Position numbers and translations under genes: made by a program. The notes under the pieces are model-generated. The model made no database searches and had not been told where the DNA came from. It saw only the letters and a program-made list of their open reading frames with translations. Source: Chrysemys picta bellii (Eukaryota; Chordata; Testudines; Emydidae). From it: a stretch of 64,000 nucleotides of DNA. Below are positions 22,701 to 35,211 of this stretch, piece by piece. Every line of letters starts with the position of its first letter. Positions within the stretch are counted from its first letter, which is position 1. The stretch is taken from the NCBI RefSeq assembly GCF_011386835.1, contig NC_088791.1, forward strand, positions 55,819,498 through 55,883,497, given 5' to 3'.

Positions 22701-25562
22701 TACAAATAAACGATTTCCCCATTTGATGAGTCAGTGTCATATTAATTATTGTATCTTGACCACTTTTTCCCTCAGCACACATTTGCAATATTGTCAGGGA
22801 TTTCTTTGTGTAGTGAATCACTGAAAGATTGGAGCAATGTAATTTTGTGCTAATTGTAATTTGACAGACTTTCTGTTGTATACATTATTAATGTAATACA
22901 ATTTATAAAAAAATCCTTTATTTATAAAGATAAAGATAGTAAATTGTGAATTTTTAAAAACATTTTGACTGTCCATTAAAATATATTCTGGTAAATCCAC
23001 CTAAACCAAAATTGTTTCCTGTCACATGTGGAGGTCCTGCTAATGGTAAACAGTCTGAATAGCAAGGCAATTTACTATTCAAATGGAAGACGATTAAGGA
23101 AGAGAGAAACAAATTCTTCTGTTACAAATGAAAATAGAAATCTCCCCTCCTCAGCAACACTCAGCTATCGTAACTGATATGTAAACTTGATTTTGATCCA
23201 AGATAATGTCAAGTTTTAACAAGTGATAGCTGGTGGGCCCAGTAAATGTTTGTGTGCACATATTTTTTCTTATGCAACCACATTTTGTGTATTGTCTCAT
23301 ATTTGCGTATAAAAGAGAACATTAACTTTTATATATTTTTAAAAATTACAAATTTTATGAATATGAAATTAATTTATTGCTACATATATTTTTCCAACGT
23401 CAACTTGATATCTTAAGTAAATCAGTCACTATTTTGAACATTTTATAATTACTCTCTATGTTTAAATGCTCTTTTCAGATTTTTGGTTTGTGTTTTTTGA
23501 TTGGAATTGTATATACATAAAGAATGTTCTTATGGTTATATATATTATTGTCGGTTAGTATTGCACCATTACATATTCAAATCAAAGAGTATCCTTGAAA
23601 AGAATTTATATACTATACAACGTAACGCCACAACTAATATCCTATTTCAAAGAGTTTTTAAAGAAAGCAAGCCCATCTGGGCCCAGTTTCTTAGCTGTTA
23701 GTGTAGTCTGGAGGCATATGGTCTTACCCCAGCAAGTTAGTACTCCTGCAGGAAATAATGGCAGGAAGTTTTACAAGAGGAACTCCCATGAGTTGGACCC
23801 TGATTATATTGGGGAAACTTCTTAGTGAACATGTGGGGAAAACAGTTATATACCAGGCAGGCAGCAAAAGTCTCCTTGATGCAGTGTTGAAGACCATATG
23901 ACTGTTGCTGACTTTGGCAGATAATTTTAAACTGTTTCAATGTTCAGTCAATAGGAATCTGAGAGGAACAGTAGAGGTCATCACATGAGGGAGGGTTGTC
24001 TCATGGGAGTTTATCTTCATAAGTAATTGAAGTTACTTATAAGCTGCTTATCGACTATCCCAGGCAGTGTTCTTTGTTTTAACACTATTAAAAAGTGTCT
24101 CAGTCCTAGCTCACAGCACTGCTTCATGATGAATTTGTAGTTCTTAAGAAGTTATAATTACACTTTCAGTTCTCTAAGGAGGCAGAGTTGTCTATCCAGT
24201 ATGTTATTTTAAACTGAACCGAATTGAAATTGAACCAAACTGTAAACTCTGTATCTGATGGAAACCATTTCAAGCTAGGGGGTGCTGCTGCATCCCCAGC
24301 ACCCTTATTTTTAGCTCCTATGTAGATCAGCTGTGGTAACCAGTAGATTCCTTTTTGTTGCAGATAAGGTTTGATAATTTTAGGATATGTGAGAGGATAG
24401 CTGATGTTTTTTGTTAAAGTGCAACTGCATATTGAAGCCACAATGTATAGCTGTGCTATTAACATTGTTGTAGTTAGGCATCAACTACCTGTTACAAACT
24501 TCTTTTCTTCCTGAGGTGTTCAACTAACTTTAAAAGTTCTGGACTGAGATTAGTCACGTAATCTGCAGATATTTTTGGGACGCGAGGAAAGGGGATAGTA
24601 AATCAAAATTAATTTTGTTGGTTTATTACATTACAGAACCGCCATGTAATTTTTGATTAAATTTGGCACAGTTAATGCCCAAGTAAGGCCTAGGATTGCA
24701 TTAGTGGGGGTATTGAAGTCAAGGTTGGAGTACAGTGACTGGTCTGTGTGCTAAAGTTGTGGAGAAACTGTCATTCACTATATTCATTTCTAGACAGAAC
24801 TTTCTTTAAAGGAAGTCTGTCGTTACCTGTCAATGTACATAGTTTAGTCAGAACATAAATTTCATGCATTTTATTATGGTATGGGCTTTGTGCAAATGTT
24901 AAAATCATTCTAAGAACTATTTTGGTCTCTCTCAAATCTTATTGGCAGTGTTATTTTGTTAAATTAGTTGTATAAAACCTTTCTTGAATGCTCTATTTCC
25001 ATGACCCCTCCCCCCGAAGTCATTAAGAGTTAAAGGCACTCAGACCCTGACAGGATTCGTTAAGATGTTTTATAATGGATAGGTCCTGTCTACCCTAGCT
25101 AGATAAACTGTGTTAACCACTTTCTACGAACAAATGTATTCAAGTAAATACTGTGTCCAGTGCAATGTAAATAGCCTAAAATCACAGATGTTTACATATG
25201 TTATAGTGGTGATGAAAATCTGATCAAACTGAAACGAGCTAGGAAATTTTAAAAATGAAGCTACTCCTAAATTCACTCATTGCACAGTTATGTGCTTTAA
25301 AGATTTGGTTTCTGTCCTAACTCTTAGTTTCTGGCTTTGTAGTTGATAATTAGTTGATTATAATCTCCTATCTTATTGAGCGATGTGCTTTATTTCCTGT
25401 GCTAGTTATGCGGCATGATATAGCATCATTATTCCCAGAGATGTGCTGACAACATTGAATACCACATAAAATATATTTAATTTCAAGTTGCATTAGAAGT
25501 ATAGGACCAAATCAAATAGGAAAAGAACTCTTCATTTATCAGAAAGCAATCCTATTTTACAT

Positions 25563-25924
25563 TCATGTAACACTCTTCATCCTGAGGAACCCAGAGCACT
25601 TTAAAACTGTATATTTAGGCAGATATATGTACATGCACATGCACACAGAGAGAACATCACTGAAATGCAGCAAACTCTGCGGTTGCAGGGTAGCAAACAA
25701 ATAGCACTGAACTCATCGAATGACAATGTTGAGGAAACATTTTGACCAAGGACACTGGAGGAAACAACACTCGAAGGAAATATACTATAGGATCTTTAAA
25801 ATACATACAGAAGAGACAGGACCTCATTCAAAATAACTCCGTAGAAAATACTGCATGGAATTCAATTCATCTACTTTAAAAGAGTGAATGGTTGAATACA
25901 GCCTTGCTGGGAATTGAACCACTA
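25563..25924 (+). repeat. Ancient diverged repeat (same family as 41625-41815)
   Basis: CACTCTTCATCCTGAGGAAC, CCAGAGCACTTTAAAACTG, ATCACTGAAATGCAGC, AAGGACACTGGAGG and TAGGATCTTTAAAATACATA follow the order of an old amniote repeat whose exact name I cannot confirm. The copy at 41625 shares the first blocks in the same order. Confidence 0.4.
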
Positions 25925-26820
25925 GTTCTTTGAGTGGTTGCAGACATGTATTCCACTCAGGTGTGCAGGCACCCAGCATACCCAAGCTGGAGAAATTTGC
26001 TTAGCAGTAGCAGGGTAGCACTTGTATCCTCTGGCCCCTCCCAGGGCTATATCAGGATGGTGGCGTCCTGTACCACTCAGTTTCTTCTCACCTCCCATGG
26101 CGTGAGTCAGAGCTTTCTGGGCTGCATTTTCCTCACGGTTTATGCAACAAAGAGATTTTTGTGGACTTTGTAAATAGTTAAGTTAGCTTAATATTTGCTG
26201 TTTTTTAGTATTACCTGATGCTATGCCCTCACCAGGTTTCAACCACTGCCCTTCTTGCAGGGTTGCTACCCCCCCCCCTTTTTTTTAGTTGTGTCTACGA
26301 GAGGGGCATATTAAGAAAAAATGCTCAAATTGTCATTCCTTTAAGAAAAGGAAACAGGTTTCTTGGGATCTGCATTTGAAACCACATCTCCTAGAAGAAG
26401 GCATTAGGACAGATTCAGACCTCGGGCCTTCTGCAGATTGCCCGTCTCATCAGTTGTCAGAGCTGGTTTTAGACTCTTCTTTGAGAAAAAGCGACCGTTC
26501 CCCTTCCTTTGTTCCCCCTAGGAAGAGAACTCACAAGACTAATCGGAGCCATTCCAGGACTCAGATGGATTCTTCTTCATGGCTCTTCCAGTGCCCAAGA
26601 TGGAGCAGGGCTGTCTGTCTGCTCTCTGGTACAGAGGCAAGATCAGAGCAGCACTGTACTGTCACTCTGGCACTTTGTTGGATGGCTGTCAGATTTGGTA
26701 TTGATGTCAGTTCTGGCACTGACAGTTTGAACCCACCTCACTTATTAGGCAGCAACTGATTTACTCTGCCTTTCTGTCCCCGACACTCCTTTGGAGTGGT
26801 GCTCCTACTGATACTGGCAT
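25925..26820 (+). mobile_element. DIRS-type retrotransposon fragment: 5' terminal region and start of gag
   Basis: Opens GTTCTTTGAGTGGTTGCAG, matching two later copies (26821 and 29265) that begin GTTCTTCTTGGAGTGC and ATTCTTCGAGTACTTGC. A gag start follows near 26222 (MPSPGF...HCPSC), with CLREGHIKKKCSNCHSFKK (26289), a Cys-rich motif matching the gag N-terminus at 29610. The rest of this copy (26400-26820) is gag-like but degenerate. It is cut off where the next copy begins. Confidence 0.65.
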
Positions 26821-27140
26821 GTTCTTCTTGGAGTGCTTGTTCATATCAATTCCAGTTAGGTGTGTGCGCGCGCCACGTGCACGGCTGTTGGAAACTTTTC
26901 CCCAGCAGCTACCCGTCGGGCTGGCCATGAAGCCCCCTGGAGTGGCTTTGATATGGCGCTCTATATACAGCTTTGCTGGCCCGACCCCCCTTCAGTTCCT
27001 TCTTACCGCCAATGACGGTTGTTAGAACAGTGGTCTCTTGCTCGCAAGTGCTCCACTAATGCCTAGCTCTTCTACTTATCTTTGTATACAGTTACCCATT
27101 GTTGGTTAATTGTACATTTACCAGGGCCACTTATAAAGCA

Positions 27141-27375
27141 AAATGGAAAAGGTTTTCTATCTGGTGCACCCAAAGGAAGATACTTCCACTCCAGGCTTCG
27201 ATCCTGTGCATCCTGGATTATTTTATGCACTTAAGAGACTAGCGCCTGGCATTTGGCTCTCTCAAGGTCCACCTTGTGGCTATCTTGACATTTCACCCGG
27301 GTGTTTCTGGGCGCTCGGTGTTTGCGCACCCCGGCGTGGGACGTTTCCTAAAAGAATTGGAGATTGGAGAAGATT
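27141..27375 (+). pseudogene. DIRS tyrosine recombinase fragment
   Basis: The frame reads KWKRFSIWCTQRK and later a VHL...FHPGVSGRSVFAHPGVGRF-like block, the N-terminal (core-binding) part of DIRS-family tyrosine recombinases. An in-frame stop and the absence of the catalytic C-terminal R-H-R-Y region make it non-functional. Confidence 0.6.
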
Positions 27376-27890
27376 CTTAGCTGCAGAACTCTGGCATTGC
27401 TCCTGACATACAACAGACCATACAGGGCTTACTGTTTGTTGGACTATTTGTTTTCTGAAAAGACAGATGAAACATTACATTATTTTAAGGACTCCAGGGC
27501 CACTTTACGGTCCTTAGGAGTTTATACCTCTGTAGTTCTGAGGCACCATTATAGGGGTGAGCACCAACAACAGCAGTTGAGCAAGTATTCCCAGCAGTAT
27601 TTCAGGCAGCCTCCTTATTCAACAAGACAATAGGATTTCTCCAAGAGAAGACACAAGTCTCACAGGAGAAGGCCTTCTGGTTCCAATTTTAACCAGCCAG
27701 CCCAGCCTTTTTTATGCTGCTGGCAAGCAGTCAATTTGACTCTCCCCTTGAGGACAGCATACCAGTTATCAACTTTCAGGCTATTTCCCCTCCATTTGGG
27801 GACAGGCTGTCTGTCCCAGGTCCACAGTGCTTGGAGTTCAGTAACATCAGGCAAATGGGTCCTAAGCACTGTGAGATTGGGTTATGCCAT

Positions 27891-29100
27891 TATGACATTC
27901 TGGGGTGAAATCCAGACCAGTGAGAGGCTGTTTCACCTTTGCCCAACAAACTTGGGTGTCTCACAATGCTTTGGTGCTGTAGCTCCCACTTGGGCAGCTC
28001 ATAAACAACCTTCCTCAATGCAGATAATACCCTGGGCATCTGTGTATAGCCGCAGTCTGCCAGTCACACATGAGTTACACTCCAGCTTCCACAACAATTG
28101 GTTACCACTTGCAGGGTGACCCCAACACACTCCCACTCCCGGATTTTCCTCCAAAATATGTGTTCTACACTGTCCAGCCCTCTTCTGGACAGTCCGGATA
28201 TATTAAGTCCATTGCCCCTCTAAGAGGACCAATATACAACAGTTTGCTACCCTTAAATGGAGTTACCCAAACAATTCATGATAATGAATTAGTTTTGATT
28301 AAAGAGTGAAACAAGTTTATTTAACAACAAGGAGATAGGTTTTAAGTGAGTATAAATATAAGGCATTACAGTTAGAAATGGTTAGAAGAGAAATAAAGAT
28401 AAAATTCTTTCCGGTGCTAAAACTTTACAAACTAGACTTGGTTCAAGGAGAAGTCCCTTATCACATGTTCCCAGTAACATTGCTGACCAAATTCTCAGGC
28501 TGGGATCTGCTCCCAAAGTCCAGCAGCTGTTTCTTTTGTCATCTTAGGTTAAAAAGAGTTGGTTAGGGAGAGAGAAATTGGGGCCCTTCATATTATAGTT
28601 CAGTAACCCTTTCAAATGCATTTTCTTGAGGGTTATCCCTAGATAAAGTTCATTCCCGCAGTCAGGGTGGAATTTTGGAGTCTCACGGTGAAACAGGTTT
28701 CATGCTGCTGTTAACTAAGATGCAATTCTGTTTGTTTCTGCCCCCTCTTCCTTGCCAACGTATGTCCACTTGATAGGTTGTTGCCTATCAACTTTGACAC
28801 CTGGCTAGAGGCATCAGCTTGCTCCTTTGTCTTTGAGAAACTGATTTACCCCCTCCCCAGACTTGTCTGGTAAACCCTCTTCGGTCATGATTTCAACTTT
28901 TGTTTATAATTTTATGTATAATTTTACTACAAACATGTCATCATGATATTATTGACCAGTGAGTTATTACTTTTAATTTTTATATTTATATTAAAATGTA
29001 ATATTAATGAATTTTCAAATGATACGTCACAAGGTATATTTTGAACAAAGATTATTACAATAGTGCATAGGGTGTGAATACAGGGGTATATTCTGACACA
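27891..29100 (-). mobile_element. Solo LTR (about 1.2 kb) with 5-bp target duplication GCCAT
   Basis: GCCAT stands at 27886-27890 and again at 29101-29105. Between them the element opens TATGACATTCTGGGG (probably TGTGACA mutated) and ends GGTATATTCTGACACA. The flanking DIRS reading frame (GYAI before, HFPFFIPLFW after) resumes across the insertion, which confirms the edges. No internal retroviral genes are present, so this is a solo LTR left by LTR-LTR recombination. The minus orientation is a guess based on A-rich and AATAAA-like positions. Confidence 0.75.
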
Positions 29101-29592
29101 GCCATCCATTTCCCCTTTTTTATACCCCTTTTCTGGAACCCCTCTCACAAGTGTCTGCTTCTTCAACAGATCCAGACTCTGCATGTTTCGAGAGCTGCAG
29201 CATCAGGAAAGAGTTCTAGTCACAATATTTCCTGATCCCCAACAAGGAAAGCAGTGTGAGGCTTATTCTTCGAGTACTTGCTCATGTCCATTCTACGTTA
29301 GGTGTGCGCATGCCACGTGCAGTGTTACCAGAGATTTTTCCCTCAGTTGTACCTGTTGGGCTGGCTCTCTAGCACCTTCTGGTATAAGGTGCTCTGCCGG
29401 CCCCACACCGTCTCAGTTCCTTCTTACCACCCATGACGGTTGCTGGAATGTCTCCTCTTGCTTCGGTAAGGCAATTATCAGTGGTTTCTCTCTGTTCATA
29501 GTTTAGTCTATAGTGTAGTTTTAATGTACATATTGTAAATACTTTTTGTGTAGGAAGTTAGTACTCCCCCAACTTATTGTTAAGAGGCTCCC

Positions 29593-31706
29593 TTGCCCCT
29601 GGGGCCAGGCATGTCCCAGTCTCCAGGTTTCAAACCTTGTGCCTCCTGTGGCAAGGCTATGCCTGTGAGCAACCTACCTTCCAGTTGTCTGAAGCATCTG
29701 AGAGAATCTTACGTGAAAGACCACTGCCAAATTTGTCAGGACTTTAACCCTCGCACAAAGAAGGACAGAGCGATCAGACTTAAGGCTATCCTAATCCAAA
29801 CCACCCAGACTTGGCACTGAGCACTTCAGCCTCAGTGCGAAGCGCTCCTCTGGCACCATGTGCATGCTGGCATCGCTCTCCATCCCTGATGCTGAGAAAG
29901 AAGCACAAAAAGCAGCACACCAACAGAGGGCATTCGCTGTTGCCAAAGAGGCAAGCAAAGGGAAGGCAGTGGAGTGCAACCTGCGTTGGGCCACTCCTCC
30001 ACCCCCAGTGCCATGGCAGCACTTTTGACTCTAGTGAGACCATTGCTTCCAGTGCGGGACCCTCTGCTGATGCCAGAAAGTCATTGTGGTGCCAATGGCA
30101 TTGCGGTGCCTTCAACTATGGAGGCCTTTGTAGCGACCAGAAACTTATTGTCGCCCCTGGTCCCGTTAAACCTGTTAGGTCAGCTGACTGCTTCGTCGTC
30201 CTCGATCAGACGAGAGCATGGTGCTTCAAGCTCCTTCCTGGCACCAGGCCTACCTAGAGGCAAGCTGTCCTCTGTGAGGTCATCCCTAGACTGCCACCGG
30301 TTACTGGACCCTCGGCATTGAACGGAGGTAGCTAGAGGTACCGCTCTCCCAAGCTGCCTAGGGAGAATTATTCATCTGAGTCTGATGTGGAGCCCTATGA
30401 TCAACCTAAGGGCCACCAGTATCCATCCTATGGGCCGCCAGACCTCGGTGTGAGTCCTCCCCACTGGTACCTAGCCAGGAGGAGAGTGGCTTATGCAGTG
30501 TCCATTCTGGAACCTCCCACTGTTCATACTTGGTTGCTTCCGAGAGGTTGGGTTCCCGCTCCTCCATGTTTGACACTGGACCCCCGACTCCGATACCGAC
30601 CCCAGTACCAATTTACAGGACATTGCCCTATGGAGATTATTGAAGCTGGAGAAAAGGAAGAAGTCCCTCCTCCAGTACAGACCTCTTTCTCCTCCTCCCC
30701 AGATGAGGCTATCTTGGGGTCGAGCAGCTCACTTCCCCAAGATGTCTTTAGGGCTCATCAAGAGCTTCTGAAGCGGATAGCAGCTAACCTGGGGTTTCAT
30801 ATTGAAGAGTTCAAGGAATCATCTCACAGCCTCATTGACGTTCTGGCTGCAGCAGCTCCATCTAAAGTGGCCTTACCCATTAATGATGCAGTAATGGGGC
30901 TGGTCAGAGCCCTATGGGAGACCTTATCTTTTCTGCCCTCCTCTTCAAAAAGGGTAGAGAATAACTATTATGTGCCAGTCAGTGGGTATGAGTATCTACT
31001 CTCACCCCCACTCCAGGGTCCCTCGTATTGGTGCTAATGAAAGGGACAGACAGGGCCAGTTGAGCGCTACCCCCAAACAGAAGGACACAAAGAAACTTGA
31101 TCTGTTTGCGAGGAAAGTTTATTTCACAGTTGGTCTACAACTACGTATCTCAAACCAGCAAGCCCTACTGGGGAGATATGACTACAATTTATGGGATTTT
31201 TTATCCAAATTTAAGGACTCCGTGCCCCAAGACTTAAGGCGGGAATTCTCATCCCTCTTAGAAGAGGGAAAAACTGTTGTCAGAGCCTCTCTGCAGGTGG
31301 CACTAGATGCAGCAGATTCAGCGGCCAGGACAATGGCCTTTGCTGTCATCATGAACGATGCTCTTGACTGCAATCCTTAGGACTCTCTCAGACTATCCAG
31401 GACCTCCCTTTTGAAGGCTCCTTACTATTTTCAGAGCAGATGGATACCAGACTACGCGGCCTGAAGGACTCAAAGGCTACTCTCAGGTCCCTGGACCTCT
31501 ATGTGCCGTCCACTTTAAGGAAGCACTTTGGGCCTCAGCAACTGCCATGCTTCTTGGCTTTGCCTCTAAGACAAGACTCCTTTAAGAGAAAAGGGAGAGG
31601 TTACAAGCGCCGTCAGCCGCTTCCATCCACCTCAACCACCCAGCTGGGGTCATGTAGGTATTCTGGTGGGCCCAAACAGCCTTTTGAAGGTGTGCCTGGA
31701 TGCTAA
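29593..31706 (+). pseudogene. DIRS gag-like pseudogene
   Basis: Begins MSQSPGFKPCASCGKAMP with a Cys-rich motif (C-x2-C, then C-x8-C-x2-C in SYVKDHCQICQDF). A Pro-rich middle (30387-31037, 216 codons open) follows. The conserved gag core is LFARKVYFTVGLQLRISNQQ and DYNLWDFLSKF (31093-31380). The C-terminal block DTRLRGLKDSKATLRSLDLY (31440) is shared with the copy at 27480. Frames change and stops interrupt several times, so no complete protein is possible. The 216-codon ORF is the longest in the window and is retroelement-derived, not a host gene. Confidence 0.7.
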
Positions 31707-33062
31707 ATATGGTGACGAACGGTTATACCCTGCAGTTTTCATCCACCCCTCCCTCCCAGGCCCCCAGCCCCGTCCCTCTTCAGGGACCCTTCTCATGGGA
31801 AACTCCTTGCTCAGGAGGTGCAGACCCCTCCTATAGGTAGGGGCTGTGGAGGAGGTACCTTGAAACTTGAGAAGGAAGTGGTTTTACTTCTGTTATTTCC
31901 TAATCCCAAAGGAGGCCTCCATCCCATCCTGGACCTGTGTCACCTCAACAAATATCTCAAGAAACTGAGATTTCGCATGGTCTCTCTGGATCCAGGGAAC
32001 TGGTATGCTACAGAAGATTTCTCAGGTTTATTGTAAAGCAGACTTACTACCAATACCATGGTGGTGGTAGCTGCCTTCATCAGATGGCAAGGCGTTCAGG
32101 TCTGCCCGTACTTTAATGACTGGCTGATCAAGGGTCATTCAGAGGCTCAAATAAAGAACATCATCAACCTGTTCCAAGCCACCTTCCGAGTGTGGGGCCT
32201 GTTGATAAATGAGCAAAAGTCTACTCTTATTCCAGTACAGAAAATAGAGTTTATTGGAGCAGTGCTCAACTTGATTCAGGTTTGTCTCAAGCTACTGGGA
32301 AACATGGCCGCGTGCACGTATGTGGTCCAGCATGCGGGACTACGCTTCAAGCTCCTGCAGAAATGTCTAGCTTCAGTTTACTCCCCAACATACACCACTT
32401 GGACTCGGTGCCTACTGTTCCAACCCTGGCCCTCCCCTTCTTTGACTGGTGGAAGGACCCACGGTTAGTAATGATGAGTCTCCTTTGTCTCCCCCCAGCC
32501 ATCAGTGTTCCTAGTCTCGGACGTGCCAGACCTAGGTTGGGGACCTTGACAGCCTCAGGACTCAAGGCCTGTGGTCCCAGGAAGAACTCTCCCTGCACAT
32601 AAACATCAGGGAGCTCAGACCGGTCCGCTTAGCTTGCCCTGATTGAAGGCAAGGTTGTACAAATTCTGATGGACAACACTGTGGCTGTGTTCTACATCAG
32701 CAAGGAGGGAGGAGTTCATTCCTCCGCTTCCTGTGTCAGGACTCCGTCCATCTATGGGACTTCTGCATGAAGCTCTCCATCCAACTCCAGGCTTTGCATC
32801 TTCTGGGAGCCTGGGATGCACTGGTGGATCACCTCGGCAGATCCTTCTCCTCTCACCATGAGTGGTCCCTTCAGCCAGAGGTTACCATGTTTATCTTCCA
32901 AAGGTGGGAGTTTCCTCAGGTGGACCTGTTCGTGACCAAGCAGAACAGGAAATGCCAGCAGTTTTGCTCACTGAGAGGGCACAGCCCAGGCTCCCTCTCC
33001 AATGCATTCCTGCTTCCTTGGACAGAACTTCTACATCTGCATCCGCATCTTGAAGAACAACA
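31707..33062 (+). pseudogene. DIRS reverse transcriptase / RNase H pseudogene
   Basis: Blocks: GGLHPILDLCHLNKYLKKLR (31911), then a gap where the central RT block is lost, then GVQVCPYFNDWLIKGHSEAQ (32091) and LINEQKSTLIPVQKIEFIGA (32202). RNase H-like sequence follows: VVQILMDNTVAVFYISKEGG (32652) and EFPQVDLFVTKQNRKCQQF (32910). The catalytic Y-x-D-D box reads Y-F-N-D, so the first catalytic Asp is Asn. Several frameshifts and stops (e.g. 32034). Confidence 0.75.
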
Positions 33063-34041
33063 GTTACAGTACAGGTAAGTAACGGTCTTTTCCTGATTGT
33101 TCACGTGTTTCAAACCTCACCTTTAAAAAAGTATATGAAATTAAAGAGTGGTTTTTTTCTAATTTATAAAAAGTCCATTAGGAAATAAGGAAAGAGATAA
33201 AACAAACTATAATGGCAAGATTTGAGTCTGTCAAAATAATTTATCTTACAAACACATTCTGTAATTTAACATTTGCCTTTGAACCTTTTTATTGACCAAA
33301 TTAGATAAGTCAGCCACAGGAACTGAGGTGATTAAATCAACACATTCTATTAAGTTCTTTTTCTTCTTCTGTCTTTTATTTGGTTAGGTATATATTCTTG
33401 TAAGAATAACGTTTACATTGATTAGATTGATTGAATTATAATAACATGGCAAGCAGTGACTGTGTAGTTAATGGCCTGTCAGCATTTCCATTTCAACACT
33501 ATTCTTTTCAGGAGAACTGTAGGAAGCTCAGCTGTAAAAACTCTCTGTGTATAGAAACACAGCAGTACATGGTGGATGGCTTGAGAGGACACTTCTTTTC
33601 TTCCAAATCTCTTGCCATTTCCCAAATCAATTCAGTAGCTTTTTAAATAAAAAAGCTTACTGAAAAACTCAATTTCCCAAGAGTTACTTTCACTTGCACA
33701 CTTTGTATTTTATGGTGTTCTGCTGTCCACTAAAGCTTGGCCTCTGTTCATGATGCTAGATTCCTGTATATACATTGGCTTCCTTTCCCCTCCCCACCTG
33801 ATAAAAATAAAAGTATTTGTAACTTGTAATAACTTGAAAAAATTGTATCACAAGGCAGCTTCCTCTGGATTCTTTCACGTAATCTGGCTTTGGGGCATTG
33901 GGTGAGTCAGAAGTAAGAACTGGGAGTCCTTCACCAGAGTGCTTTCTCCCTCACGCGCTGCATCAGGTTTAGAGCAATCTGATCTGCTGATTGAGCTCTC
34001 TGGAAAAGAGAGAAGAAAAAACGATTTTTCTAATATGTCAT

Positions 34042-35211
34042 TGTGATGGGTTGGATCACAGAAACCCCCCGGGAGCTGCCACCTGATGTACCAAGACTTA
34101 CCCCTGCTCCTGTTTTCCCTGCCAGCTCAGGACTCCAGCACCCTGTCTTGTTGAGCCAGACACTCCAGTCTACTCCAACACAGACCCAGGGTCTGAATTA
34201 CTTGTCCCAAAGCTGCAGGTTTACCTGAAAACAGCTCACAGGAGTGTGCTTGTCTATAGCACTCAGATGCCCAACTCCCAATGGGGTCTAAATAAATCCC
34301 AAACTCATAAATTGTTCACCCTCTATAACACTGATAGAGAGATATGCACAGTTGTTTGCTCCCACAGGTATTAATACATACTCTGAGTTAATTAATAAGT
34401 AAAAAGTGATCTTATTAAATACAGAAGGTAGGATTTAAGTGGTTCCAAGTAGTAACAGACAGAACAAAGTAAGTCACCAAGCAAAATAAAATAAAATGCG
34501 CAAATCTATGTCTAATCAAACTAAATACAGATAAGATCCTCACCAGTTCCAGAATGCTCCCTTTTACAGGCTAATCTCCTTTTAGCCTGGGTCCAGCAAT
34601 CACTCAGACCCCCTGTAGTTAGTGTCCTTTGTTCCAGTTTCCTTCAAGTATCCTGAGGGGAGTGGTGTGGAGAGGCTCCTTCTTTAGTCATCTGAAGACA
34701 AAAAAAACCTCCCAGGGGTTTAAATAGACTTTCTTCTTGTGGGTGGAGACCCCCTCCTCACCCTGTGTAGAATCCAGTCACAAAATGGAGATTTGGAATC
34801 ACATGGGCAAGTCACATGCCCATGCATGACTCAGGACTTGCAGGTAGTAGCCATTACCACATACTACCTTGAATGTCCTCAGGTAGACTTCTTATGTGGA
34901 TTGGAGTCTTCCAAGCTCTTTTGTCTGTTAAGTGCTTCCTGACTGAGCACCTAATTTGCACATTCCTTTCCCAAGAAGTGACAAAATGTTCTAACTAAGG
35001 CTGCTTAGAAATCAAGCAATTATACAGCCAATGTTCATAACTTTGAGCACACAAATGATGCCTGCATACAACTAGGATGAACATAACCAGTAGATCATAA
35101 CCTTTACATAGATATGTTACATGGCATATGTAGCAAAACCCTATTCCAGTTATATCATACATACATTTATGAGCACACCCCCCCCCCCCATAAAGCCTGT
35201 ACACTGTCACA
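34042..35211. mobile_element. Solo LTR (1170 bp) with perfect 5-bp target duplication GTCAT
   Basis: Starts TGTGATGGGTTGGATC and ends GTACACTGTCACA, giving the TG...CA ends and a TGTGA/TCACA inverted terminus. GTCAT flanks both sides (34037-34041 and 35212-35216). No gag, pol or env sequence lies between. Its orientation is unclear; T/A-rich TATA- and AATAAA-like strings fit the minus strand better. A run of C at 35178-35189 is likely length-variable. Confidence 0.8.

Larger units (their letters stand above)
26821..29264 (+). mobile_element. DIRS-type retrotransposon copy, rearranged and interrupted by a solo LTR
   Basis: Order along the + strand: 5' terminal region (26821-27060), a tyrosine-recombinase N-terminal fragment (27141-27375, frame KWKRFSIWCTQRK), gag C-terminal and gag-RT linker sequence (27380-27890, KDSRATLRSLGVYTS; KWVLSTVRLGYAI), then a 1.2-kb LTR insertion (27891-29100), then the resumed RT-proximal sequence (29106-29264, IQTLHVSRAA; ERVLVTIFPDPQ). 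In intact DIRS elements the recombinase follows RT/RNase H. Finding it ahead of gag sequence means this copy is rearranged or is two fragments joined. Multiple stops; inactive. Confidence 0.65.
29265..33090 (+). mobile_element. DIRS-type retrotransposon, near-complete gag-RT-RNase H, recombinase missing
   Basis: 5' terminal region (ATTCTTCGAGTACTTGCTC), then gag, RT and RNase H relics, then a 3' terminus reading CTTGAAGAACAACAGTTACA and GGTAAGTAACGGTC. The TTCTTCGAG at the left and CTTGAAGAACAAC at the right are inverse versions of each other, as expected of split or inverted DIRS termini. There is no tyrosine recombinase between RNase H and the 3' terminus, so the copy has an internal deletion. 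Same strand as PPHLN1. Confidence 0.75.

Noticed and set aside
30387..31037. 216-codon ORF, the longest in the window, as a host gene
   Set aside because: It lies between DIRS gag blocks in the right order and is Pro-rich like DIRS gag. No splice sites or host homology.
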